From NCBI GenBank assembly GCA_022652985.1, contig JALCRY010000023.1, forward strand, positions 1 through 35,069: a stretch of DNA of 35,069 nt, written 5' to 3'. Positions 24,690 through 32,498 of the stretch are shown here, one piece after another (within the stretch, counting starts at the first letter, position 1; each line of letters begins with the position of its first letter). Source of the stretch: Eubacteriaceae bacterium (GTDB lineage Bacteria; Bacillota; Clostridia; Peptostreptococcales; Anaerovoracaceae). The notes below the pieces were generated by a model. It ran no database searches, was not told where the DNA came from, and saw nothing but the letters and a program-made list of their open reading frames with translations. The position numbers and the translations under genes were made by a program.

Positions 24690-26512
24690 TATTTTCCGTC
24701 CTCCTCACTCATGGCAAGAACCAGTCCGGTCGCTACTGCGTTTCTCGGTCCTTCAGCACCTCTTACATTTGCCCTTCCGGAAACGATTTTGTATTGAGAA
24801 AGTCCGTCTGTCACAAGCTGAGGCACCTCGAAATCCAGCGCCGATCCTCCGACCAGCACCACGAACGGGATATCCCTGACATTTCCTGTCGGGCTGACCC
24901 GTGAAAGCGCTCTTAAGGCATTGGTGACAAAAACTTTCTGCTTCGCGTTTTTCCTTACCAGTCTGATTTTTTCAATCGAATTATGCTCACCTTCCAGCGG
25001 TATCATATTTCCGTCTTTCAGGATCACGACTCGGGCGAACAATTTTGAGTCCAGCGGTTTATCGAAAAACTGTACTGTGCCGTCTTCATGCCGTATATGA
25101 AAAAGGCTTTCAACTTTGGCCAGCGGATATTTCTTGATATCTTCCGCTGTTTCAAAATCCCGGAGTCCGAGTTCCGATTTGATCAGCAGTGTGACCATAT
25201 TCCCGGCACCGGCCAGATGTATCGAGGTGATTCTCCGATCATCCGTTATTATTGATGCGTCAGTAGATCCGGCTCCCATATCTATTATTGCCAGCGGCTT
25301 ATCTGTACCCGGAGTCGTCAGGGCCCCTCTTATAGCCATGTCTGCTTCCACACCGCCGACTTTGACAGGAACACCAATTTTTTCTGTTAATTCCTCGGCG
25401 ATCTTTTCCATCTGCAGCTTGTCCGCTTTTACCATCGCGGCTATGCCGACGGCATTTTCCTCCGAATATTCATTTGCCAGTCCGCCTCTTACTTTCTGAG
25501 GTGTAAATGTATCAACGGCCAGGATATCCTGTATCTTTATTTCTCTGATACTCTGACCTGTAAGCTGCGCCATGACCAGTTTCACTTTGTCCAGCATTCC
25601 GCCCGCGTTCGTCCCGGATTCGCCGGAAGCATCCTGCATGTCGCCAGCCAGATCGATAGCTTGCATGATTTTATCCGAGCCTTCATCCACATCGACTGTG
25701 ACTTTGTTCCGGGAGCCGCTTATTTCTATGATGCCTGCAGGAATACGTCTTTCCTTTACATCGCCCTCCGGCGTCTTTATCACGACTGCCGAGCGGTTTC
25801 CGATCAGCGCTCTCGCTATCGGAACTATCTGCCTTGTTTCTTCCGGATCCAGCCCGAACATAGTTGCTATCCCATAAGGATTGGAAAGCACTTCTACTAC
25901 GCCTCCGGGTGCAGCAACCTCCACTGCGCACATCATGCCCAGCGGGACTTTATCGATCAGGCTGACTTCATCTACGATCGGGATCGGCTTATTTAATCTG
26001 TTGTCTATCAGCACACCGTCATCACTCTGGACGATCGCTGCTTTGATATCCATCATTTCCGCAAAACTGTTGATAGCATCAGCCGCATCCTCAAAAGAAA
26101 TATCATCCGGCACTACCACCACATGCGCTGTTCCCTGCTCCGCTTTCGCAATATCCGAGAGAAGAACTGTTATCCCCGAAACTACTCCTAATCCGCCCGG
26201 CGTCGAAGGGTTATGACCTATCATCGTTGATTCAGTAATGATCGTCTCTGTGATGGTTTCCATAGCTACGTCGCCTATTACCGGCGCTGCTTCATTTATC
26301 CTGATCTCATCGAGATCCTTTTCCGTGAGTCCGGCAGCTTTAAGCGCCTTGGCCAGTGAATTGAAAACACCTTTGATATTGTCGGACGTTCCTTTTATGC
26401 CTGTTGTAGATGCAATGCCGCTTGCAAGGAATTCAACTTTTCCATATTCTGTTCCGGCCACAGCCGTTTCCGTCGTTGCATTTCCTATGTCGATTCCTGC
26501 AATGATCTTCAT
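24689..26512 (-). CDS. pduG: Diol/glycerol dehydratase reactivase large subunit PduG
   Basis: A 607-aa ATPase of the DdrA/GdrA family with an Hsp70-like core. It binds inactive holoenzyme and, using ATP, releases damaged cofactor. The N-terminal phosphate-1 motif is AGIDIGNATTETAVAG. The second ATPase half contains LAIIDMGAGSTDASII near residue 415 and VVLVGGSALDFEVP near 558. Family length is about 600-610 aa, so it is complete. GGAGG precedes the ATG at 26512. Confidence 0.95.
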   Translation of the reverse strand: MKIIAGIDIGNATTETAVAGTEYGKVEFLASGIASTTGIKGTSDNIKGVFNSLAKALKAAGLTEKDLDEIRINEAAPVIGDVAMETITETIITESTMIGHNPSTPGGLGVVSGITVLLSDIAKAEQGTAHVVVVPDDISFEDAADAINSFAEMMDIKAAIVQSDDGVLIDNRLNKPIPIVDEVSLIDKVPLGMMCAVEVAAPGGVVEVLSNPYGIATMFGLDPEETRQIVPIARALIGNRSAVVIKTPEGDVKERRIPAGIIEISGSRNKVTVDVDEGSDKIMQAIDLAGDMQDASGESGTNAGGMLDKVKLVMAQLTGQSIREIKIQDILAVDTFTPQKVRGGLANEYSEENAVGIAAMVKADKLQMEKIAEELTEKIGVPVKVGGVEADMAIRGALTTPGTDKPLAIIDMGAGSTDASIITDDRRITSIHLAGAGNMVTLLIKSELGLRDFETAEDIKKYPLAKVESLFHIRHEDGTVQFFDKPLDSKLFARVVILKDGNMIPLEGEHNSIEKIRLVRKNAKQKVFVTNALRALSRVSPTGNVRDIPFVVLVGGSALDFEVPQLVTDGLSQYKIVSGRANVRGAEGPRNAVATGLVLAMSEEDGK

Positions 26513-26530
26513 TGATATCCTCCGTACTAA

Positions 26531-27046
26531 TTAATCCTGTCTCAGTCTGTCACGTTTTTCATACACATCCGCGGCATCTCTTACAAACGCCGAACATACT
26601 GTGCAGTTGTATTTTTTACTTAATTCATCTGCAATATCCAGCAGTTCCTGCTTCGATGAACGATACGGCCTGAGCGCATTATATATTTCGATCAGCCTGT
26701 CGTCCGGAACAGAAATAAGTTCGGCCGCTCTTCTCAGATTACCGGCCAGATTTTCTCTGCCTACGGATTCCGCGACCTGAGCCTGCATCTCCATAGTCTG
26801 CGGCGAAATTCTCATATCGGCGGCCGTCAGATTGCCGTTGATTACGTCTTCCAGTTTCATATCAGACAACCTTTTACCGGTCCTTGAATAAATCCTGTCA
26901 GGGATTTTTTCTCCAAGAGGATAACTTCCCGCATCGACTTTATTACGGTCTTCCGGAGATGGCACCGCTGCGGAAGAAACTGCTGTCTGCCCCATGGCTT
27001 TCATGACCTCTTCCACGATTGCTTTCATCATTTGCTCCTGATCCAT
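26531..27046 (-). CDS. pduE: B12-dependent diol/glycerol dehydratase small subunit PduE
   Basis: A 171-aa small subunit. The conserved core includes YPLGEKIPDRIYSRTGKRL near residues 42-60, LEDVINGNLTAADMRISP near 66-83 and LRRAAELISVPDDRLIEIYN near 104-123. The N-terminal MMKAIVEEVMKAMGQ is an amphipathic helix plus linker like the targeting helices of PduD and PduP. It lies 10 nt after pduD. Confidence 0.94.
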   Translation of the reverse strand: MDQEQMMKAIVEEVMKAMGQTAVSSAAVPSPEDRNKVDAGSYPLGEKIPDRIYSRTGKRLSDMKLEDVINGNLTAADMRISPQTMEMQAQVAESVGRENLAGNLRRAAELISVPDDRLIEIYNALRPYRSSKQELLDIADELSKKYNCTVCSAFVRDAADVYEKRDRLRQD

Positions 27047-27056
27047 TTTGTTCCTC

Positions 27057-27755
27057 CTATTTAAATTCGACTCTCACTGCCTGAGGCTTCTTTTTGACGT
27101 CCTGATGTTCTGCTTCCTTGATGTGAAGCAGTGCAGCAATAGCCTGGTATTTCGGTCTCGCCATCTGATCGTTCCTCACCGGTACCGGATTCGGAGACTC
27201 TCCCTTTGCATATTTTGCGGCGTTTTTACCCAGCTGTCTGTATGTCGGCAGATCGATAAGCGGCGCCTGTGAAAACAGTTCCAGGTTGCTCAGAGGCGGC
27301 AGGTCTTTCTGATGGATGACCGTTGTCCCTTTGGACTGTATCCCTATTCCCACTCCTGATCCGCTCAGAACAGCCGCATCATGACCAACGAATGAAACGT
27401 CTGCTGTCCGGTATACTCTGACGACCCTGCACTTCATTCCTTCTTCTTCTATTCCGGCCATGATTTCTTTGATTACATCAGCATGAGGGATCCCGATAAT
27501 AGTACTTGTCTGATATATCCCGAATGCAGGTGTAATACCTAAAACCACTTCATCGACGGCCGTGCCGCTCTTGGCTTCGCCCTCTTCCGTCAGGATCAGC
27601 TGGCCTGACGCGCTTTCTGTTCTGCCCGCAGATGCTGCGGAGACTGTTGTCCGGGATGCAGCAGATACCTGTGCCGGCGCTTCTTCTCCGCCGAGGTCCA
27701 TTTCCTTCAGTACATCAGCTACGATATTTCTTAATTCTTCCTGATCAATGTTCAT
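27057..27755 (-). CDS. pduD: B12-dependent diol/glycerol dehydratase medium subunit PduD
   Basis: A 232-aa medium subunit that contributes to the adenosylcobalamin-binding face. The core has [19 protein letters not shown] near residues 67-85, [19 protein letters not shown] and [18 protein letters not shown]. The first 20 residues ([14 protein letters not shown] helix) followed by an Ala/Ser-rich linker match the encapsulation-peptide architecture that targets the enzyme to the lumen. Confidence 0.95.
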   Translation of the reverse strand: MNIDQEELRNIVADVLKEMDLGGEEAPAQVSAASRTTVSAASAGRTESASGQLILTEEGEAKSGTAVDEVVLGITPAFGIYQTSTIIGIPHADVIKEIMAGIEEEGMKCRVVRVYRTADVSFVGHDAAVLSGSGVGIGIQSKGTTVIHQKDLPPLSNLELFSQAPLIDLPTYRQLGKNAAKYAKGESPNPVPVRNDQMARPKYQAIAALLHIKEAEHQDVKKKPQAVRVEFK

Positions 27756-27767
27756 CTGTTACACCTC

Positions 27768-29432
27768 CTAATAATCTTCCGGATTTACTGCCCAAGGAAT
27801 ATCATTGATTTCATTCAGACGTTCCTCAGTCATCTGATATCCTGTCTGCGGTCCGTGATAATCATTAGGTTCGTTGACAGCACTGATAACATGGAAATTT
27901 TTGTCGAGTATAGCTGCGGTATGCAGATAATCTCCTGCGACCTTCTGCTTCTGCATATTGAAGACTGCTTCAGCTACATCAGGGAAACCTCCGTCATACA
28001 GAGCTTTGATGATATCGATCCCCGAAGTATCTCCGGCCATCATTTCTTCTATTGCTTTCAGATCTTCATTGACATTTCTTTCAGGAATATCTTTGCTTCC
28101 GTGTGCATATGTAGCTGCTTCAACTTCCTCATCCGTTATAGCCGGCAAACCGAGACCTCTGAATACAGCCTGACATGCCTTAGCTGCCTTATTCCTGATT
28201 TTTATTACGTCATCTTCCTTGACAGGTCTTAATCCTCCGTCCAGTTTCAGGTCTCTCTGAATGACCAGCCAGTCGTCGAAGTCTTCTGCATCCCAGTTCG
28301 ATCCTGCGAACATGTTATCGTAGTTCGGGACCGAACTATATCCGGAACAGATGAAATCTGTTCCCGGTACGAACTGCATAAGAGTACGTGCGCTTCTGCG
28401 CAGATCCGAATGCGTGAACGACTGGTCATTCGACGAAGCACATTCAAGATCAAGCAAAGTTGCAATAAGGTTTTCAGCTGCCATTGCTCTTACTCCGCTC
28501 GGCACTCCCGCCGGTACGCCGCAGCAGGATACAGAACCGTTCTGTATACCCTGCGAGCCTGCGCCTTTCGTGATGAAAATACATCTCGCTTCCAGATACA
28601 GCATCGACTTGCCTTCAGCAAATCCCATCTGTACTTCAGAACCTGTTCCTGAAGTGAATCTCATTTTGAGGCCTCTCGACGCATAACATGACGCCAGGAA
28701 AGCTTTTGAATACGGCGTGTCATCGCCATCCATAAATACCTGTTCTGTGCCGTATACGGATACTGTCTCAGCGTATGTTGTAAATCCTCTCATGCCCATC
28801 GCCAGTTCAGTAGCTTCTTCTACAGAACACTGCGTAAGGACTCCCGGTCTTCCGGTCTGTGCTCCGACCAGAACGCCGATTGCATTCATAGGCGCATATC
28901 TTGCTATTCCTACTGTTGTTTCTTCTTCATCAAAACCGCGGAAGCTTGCCTCTGCTGCATCTGCTGCGATTTCTACAGTATTGTCTCTGAGGTTTGTGGC
29001 ATGCGCCTGATTGCTCGGAGTTTTTCTGGCTCTCATTTTAGTGAGTCCCATCATTATTTCCAAAACAGACATTTTGCATACGACTTCATTTATCTTCGCC
29101 GGTGTCATCGATAATGTTATTTTCAGCACTTCATCTCTCGGCACATTGATGTCACATATTTTTCTGGCTATTTCCGTCGAGTCCATCGCCGCAACATTCT
29201 CGGCATTATCAAGTTTTATCGCATAATCCGCTATGAAAGAATCTATCATATCGAATTCTTCTCTTCTCTTTCCGTCCATCTCCACAACTCTGCCGTTTTC
29301 GACTTTGATGCTCGGTACAGGATCAAGAGAACTTTCCATTGCGACCAGACCCACTTCAGGCCACGGCTTTACAAAGCCGTCCTGATGGATAGGCCTGTTT
29401 TCCAGGACCTCGAATCTTTTTGATCTTTTCAT
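27768..29432 (-). CDS. pduC: B12-dependent propanediol/glycerol dehydratase large subunit PduC
   Basis: A 554-aa catalytic subunit, the same length as Salmonella PduC. It dehydrates 1,2-propanediol to propionaldehyde or glycerol to 3-hydroxypropionaldehyde by an adenosyl-radical mechanism in a TIM barrel. Conserved stretches include MTPAKINEVV, the active-site region QAHATN, GFDEEETTVGIARYAPMNA, GRPGVLTQCSVEEATEL, ECASSNDQSFTHSD and SVPNYDNMFAGSN. I start at ATG 29432 (MKRSKRFEVL), where AAGGAG sits 6 nt upstream, rather than at an upstream GTG. Sequence alone does not separate glycerol from propanediol preference. Confidence 0.96.
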   Translation of the reverse strand: MKRSKRFEVLENRPIHQDGFVKPWPEVGLVAMESSLDPVPSIKVENGRVVEMDGKRREEFDMIDSFIADYAIKLDNAENVAAMDSTEIARKICDINVPRDEVLKITLSMTPAKINEVVCKMSVLEIMMGLTKMRARKTPSNQAHATNLRDNTVEIAADAAEASFRGFDEEETTVGIARYAPMNAIGVLVGAQTGRPGVLTQCSVEEATELAMGMRGFTTYAETVSVYGTEQVFMDGDDTPYSKAFLASCYASRGLKMRFTSGTGSEVQMGFAEGKSMLYLEARCIFITKGAGSQGIQNGSVSCCGVPAGVPSGVRAMAAENLIATLLDLECASSNDQSFTHSDLRRSARTLMQFVPGTDFICSGYSSVPNYDNMFAGSNWDAEDFDDWLVIQRDLKLDGGLRPVKEDDVIKIRNKAAKACQAVFRGLGLPAITDEEVEAATYAHGSKDIPERNVNEDLKAIEEMMAGDTSGIDIIKALYDGGFPDVAEAVFNMQKQKVAGDYLHTAAILDKNFHVISAVNEPNDYHGPQTGYQMTEERLNEINDIPWAVNPEDY

Positions 29433-29456
29433 ACTTTTCTCCTTCCGGGTCACTAA

Positions 29457-30272
29457 TTAAAGTATGTACGGCTGTGTTGTCGAAACCGGCGTTTCACCAT
29501 ATGCGCCCAGCAGCTGCATACCCACTTCACGTGCCGCTATGATAGACTGTTTCACTGCCCCGGAATCGCCGGAGAATGAAAGTATAACCTCGTTAGTGTA
29601 GCTCGTGCCGCCGTTTGTAGGGCTCGAATAACCTGTAACATCTACTGTCGCGGCCTTTACTGCTGTATCGGCCAGAACTACTCCGATAGCGGCAGGAGCT
29701 CCTACAGTTATGCCGAACGCTTTTCCGAGCGGAGCTCCGAAGGCTTTCTCCAGCGCATAACTTGCTCTGGCGGTATACTGAAACTCCAGATGACCTGCTG
29801 CGCATCCGTACACATCTCCGAAAGTCCTGTTAAGATCTCTCAGCGCAACTTCTACCGCGCGCCTGACATCCGATACATCTTCAGCTCCGAAAATGATGAG
29901 AGAACCGTGTCCCGCTCCGCCTTCTGTATCTCTCGGAAGTTCTATCGAGAGAATATCACTGTTTGTCGCTTTCACTGCTTCGTCTGCTGCGAATATCTGC
30001 GGTCCCGCTCCGGTCCTTCCGCCGATAATGCCGATCGACCTGTATTTCTTATCGATGCCCATTTTTTCATGCACCTGATGGTCCAGATTGGCAATAACGA
30101 GTCCTATCGTCTTGCCTTCCGCTACTCCTACAAATTCTGTAAGGCCGCCGCCTGTATCACAGGTAAAGCTTGCCGGACTTGCGGCAGGAGCTGCTGCTGT
30201 TTTATGGTCATCCGATGCTTCGACTTTTTTCATCACTTCATCCATGATCCTGTTCATTAATTCATCCTGCAT
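29457..30272 (-). CDS. pduB: Microcompartment shell protein PduB (tandem BMC)
   Basis: A 271-aa tandem-BMC trimer-forming shell protein. An N-terminal helix (MNRIMDEVMKKVE) and an Ala/Ser linker precede BMC domain one (from about residue 45, GVAEGKTIGLVIANLDHQVH) and domain two (from about 165, ASYALEKAFGAPLGKAFGI). In Salmonella the N-terminal extension links shell to cargo, and a shorter PduB' starts near residue 38. No in-frame ATG, GTG or TTG is present near that point here. It lies between pduA and pduC. Confidence 0.94.
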   Translation of the reverse strand: MQDELMNRIMDEVMKKVEASDDHKTAAAPAASPASFTCDTGGGLTEFVGVAEGKTIGLVIANLDHQVHEKMGIDKKYRSIGIIGGRTGAGPQIFAADEAVKATNSDILSIELPRDTEGGAGHGSLIIFGAEDVSDVRRAVEVALRDLNRTFGDVYGCAAGHLEFQYTARASYALEKAFGAPLGKAFGITVGAPAAIGVVLADTAVKAATVDVTGYSSPTNGGTSYTNEVILSFSGDSGAVKQSIIAAREVGMQLLGAYGETPVSTTQPYIL

Positions 30273-30303
30273 TTAAAATACCTCCGTATCCATTATTAGC
30301 CGC

Positions 30304-30582
30304 TTACTTCTGATGCGGCAGAATCTTTTCTACATCCGAATGTGGTCTCGGGATCACGTGTACGGAAATGACATTGCCGACTTTTTCCGCAGCCACAGAT
30401 CCGGCATCGACTGACGCCTTCACCGCGCCTACATCTCCGCGCACCATTACTGTAACCAGGCCCGACCCGATTTTTTCATATCCGACCAGGACTACATTGG
30501 CTGATTTCACCATTGCATCCGCAGCTTCAATTGCGCCGACAAGACCTTTGGTTTCAACCATTCCTAAAGCTTCATGTTCCAT
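30304..30582 (-). CDS. pduA: Microcompartment hexameric shell protein PduA (BMC-H)
   Basis: A 92-aa BMC-H shell protein whose central pore passes the diol substrate. It opens [20 protein letters not shown], has the pore KIGSG, and ends [14 protein letters not shown] plus a short tail. AGGAGG lies 6 nt before the ATG. It is the first shell gene of the operon and a close paralogue of pduJ. Confidence 0.94.
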   Translation of the reverse strand: MEHEALGMVETKGLVGAIEAADAMVKSANVVLVGYEKIGSGLVTVMVRGDVGAVKASVDAGSVAAEKVGNVISVHVIPRPHSDVEKILPHQK

Positions 30583-30606
30583 TCTTAACCTCCTTGTGTA
30601 TGCCTT

Positions 30607-30634
30607 CGGCTCCCGTCCATACGGGCGGAAGCCG
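30607..30634 (-). other. Stem-loop between the DUF1097-like gene and pduA
   Basis: CCCGT (30612-30616) pairs with ACGGG (30621-30625) and, across a 4-nt bulge, CGGCT (30607-30611) pairs with AGCCG (30630-30634). No U-tract follows, so it looks like an mRNA stabilising or processing hairpin ahead of the highly expressed shell genes rather than a terminator. Confidence 0.4.
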
Positions 30635-30695
30635 CATCAGCAGGAAAATCGTTTAGTTATTTGTTATGTTCAAATATTTAAATAAGACCGCGGTT

Positions 30696-31229
30696 TTATT
30701 TGTCAGAGGATATGTCCGTTTCATCTTTCTTCGGGAACTGCAGCAGTACGCTGAGATAGCCCATAACATATCCTATTGCCAGTGCCAGACATGACCATAC
30801 AGCACCGCTTATGATAGCTCCGCATCCCCATACCGGATATGCGGTCGGTCCCATAGTCGCAATAATGAATACAACTGTATATCCATTAAATCCAACCAGG
30901 CCGACATTGAAGTTCGGAATATCCAGCAGCCACATGAGCAGGAACACTGTCAGAGTGATCCAGACTGCGCCGTTCCAGAATCCCCAGGAAGCAAACGCCG
31001 GCAGCGACATCAGCTTTAGACAAATACATGCACATACAGCTCCGGGAATTACGCTCGGAAGTGCTTTTTTGAACAAATCTGTCGATGCGCCCAGTCCGAA
31101 GTATTCGGCCCATCCTACAAATATTGCCCAAAGCGGAAGACCAATGCCCTGACTCTTGATCAGCATGCAGAAGCATGCTATGAGAGTAAGAAAGCCTACT
31201 GTGAATTCTACTTTGATTCTCGGTTTCAT
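30696..31229 (-). CDS. DUF1097-like integral membrane protein, first gene of the pdu operon
   Basis: A 177-aa membrane protein with about five hydrophobic helices: VGFLTLIACFCMLI near residues 11-24, LPLWAIFVGWAEYFGLG near 32-48, VIPGAVCACICLKL, ALDI-preceding VWITLTVFLLMWLL, and two C-terminal helices. Gly/Pro/Trp-rich turns such as MGPTAYPVWGCGAIISGAVW fit the DUF1097 family as I remember it. It sits between the operon promoter region and pduA, where Salmonella and others have the PduF diol facilitator, which is missing here. A role in diol/glycerol uptake is inference. GGAG precedes the ATG at 31229. Confidence 0.8.
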   Translation of the reverse strand: MKPRIKVEFTVGFLTLIACFCMLIKSQGIGLPLWAIFVGWAEYFGLGASTDLFKKALPSVIPGAVCACICLKLMSLPAFASWGFWNGAVWITLTVFLLMWLLDIPNFNVGLVGFNGYTVVFIIATMGPTAYPVWGCGAIISGAVWSCLALAIGYVMGYLSVLLQFPKKDETDISSDK

Positions 31230-31321
31230 TCTTTTTTCTCCTTTTCTGATTAATAAACATTAAATCTCACATTGCATTTTGCACGATGGTCAGTCAGATC
31301 CGCGAATATTAATTTACGACA

Positions 31322-31385
31322 AGTATATGGTCCGCTGATTTTTATTTCTACGGATTTTCTTGCCGAAGAAATGCAAAAAATTGCA
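31322..31385 (-). promoter_or_regulatory. Candidate activator-dependent promoter and operator of the pdu operon
   Basis: A TATACT -10 (31327-31322, minus strand) has no -35 match at 17 nt (TAGAAA), which suggests an activated promoter starting near 31315. An inverted repeat TGCAA-N4-TTGCA (31372-31385) is centred about 62 nt upstream, a typical activator position. Two direct TTGCA repeats (31272-31276, 31279-31283) lie downstream in the leader. The adjacent AraC-type response regulator is the likely binder. Confidence 0.4.
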
Positions 31386-31386
31386 C

Positions 31387-31419
31387 ACCAAAAAAGCACA
31401 CCGCGATGAGATGTGCTTT
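31387..31419 (-). terminator. Terminator of the two-component regulator genes
   Basis: AAAGCACA and TGTGCTTT (31419-31412 with 31400-31393 on the minus strand) form an 8-bp stem around an 11-nt loop, followed by TTTTGG. It lies 24 nt past the response-regulator stop and insulates the pdu promoter. Confidence 0.7.
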
Positions 31420-31442
31420 GTGTTCACTGGGCAGTAATATTT

Positions 31443-32498
31443 TTACCGCTCCCTGCCGCAGCTTTTTCTGAATGCGGTCGGCGTCATGCCCGTGCTTTTT
31501 TTAAAGGCTTTGCTGAAATAGTTGGTCTCGTCATACGCCAGTATGTCTGCAATAGCCGCGACGGGCTTGTCCGTATTTTCGAGAAGTATTTTTGCTATTT
31601 TCATTCTTTCATCTATAACATATGTAATGAAATTTGTACCTGTTTTCTTTTTAAACAGCTTGCTGAAATAATACTTGGAGATATTGGCATAATCCGCAGC
31701 ATCATCCAGAGATATGTCGCTTATTATATTCATATCTATGTAGTTGAGGCTTTTTTTGATTTCATCATGATATTCATGTTTCTTTTCATATTCTGTGAAT
31801 ACCTGCTTTACGATATCGACAAGAAGCCGGTATGCTTCCGTGCGGTCATCATACCTGTACATCTCATACTTCATTTTTCTTATCTGCTCAACAGTATCCA
31901 ATGCCAGTGTAAATTCGCTTTCTTCCATCAGACGGATGATGCCCTTCACAAAATCATTCAGTTTGTCAATAATTTCCGCAGTACTGCCGCTGCGGTCGTA
32001 TATGAAATTAATGTACTCCAGGCATGAGCTGCGGCTTTCAGCAAAAATGCAGCTTTCAACACCTTGTTTTATACCTTTGACAGCATTGCTGCAGGCCTGA
32101 TTTTTATAGCCTTCCTTCTGTCTCCTGTCACTTTCCTCCACATAAGGTCTCAGAATCGAAACAAGCTCCTCCGGCGAATACGGTTTCAGCAGATAACCGC
32201 TGCACTTCATGCGGACATTAGCCATGATCGCCTCGTTTTCACTGCCCGATGTAGTAATGACTATCTCTGTTTCAGGTCTTTTCCTTTTGACCTGATTCAC
32301 AAATGAACTGATCGAATTGTTGTTTGCGCCGATGTCGAGGATCATGATATCAGCCTGCGCACGTTCAAATATTGCTGCCGCCTCTGACACATTGCTTGCT
32401 TCATAAACCTCGCCTGCACTGGCAAAGTTATCTCTGATCACTTCCTGCGCTATTTTCTTTTTCAGACTGTTACTGTCCATAATAAGAATACTGCTCAT
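31443..32498 (-). CDS. AraC-type response regulator adjacent to the pdu operon
   Basis: A 351-aa two-component regulator of the YesN type. Residues 1-118 are a receiver: phosphoacceptor Asp55 (MILDIGAN), Thr82/Thr83 and Lys105 (LLKPYSP) are present, while the usual Asp pair at the first strand is only Asp8 followed by Ser9. A helical linker follows. Residues about 248-350 are an AraC DNA-binding domain with two helix-turn-helix units (ISLDDAADYANISKYYFSKLF and VAAIADILAYDETNYFSKAF). It overlaps the kinase stop by one base (TAATG), so the two are coupled. It probably activates the pdu operon that starts about 200 nt downstream. Confidence 0.92.
   Translation of the reverse strand: MSSILIMDSNSLKKKIAQEVIRDNFASAGEVYEASNVSEAAAIFERAQADIMILDIGANNNSISSFVNQVKRKRPETEIVITTSGSENEAIMANVRMKCSGYLLKPYSPEELVSILRPYVEESDRRQKEGYKNQACSNAVKGIKQGVESCIFAESRSSCLEYINFIYDRSGSTAEIIDKLNDFVKGIIRLMEESEFTLALDTVEQIRKMKYEMYRYDDRTEAYRLLVDIVKQVFTEYEKKHEYHDEIKKSLNYIDMNIISDISLDDAADYANISKYYFSKLFKKKTGTNFITYVIDERMKIAKILLENTDKPVAAIADILAYDETNYFSKAFKKSTGMTPTAFRKSCGRER

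Noticed and set aside
23503-30582. pduA and pduJ as a recent tandem duplication or assembly repeat
   Set aside because: The products are close but differ at many positions and lie 6.5 kb apart in their usual pdu places, so they are ordinary ancient paralogues.
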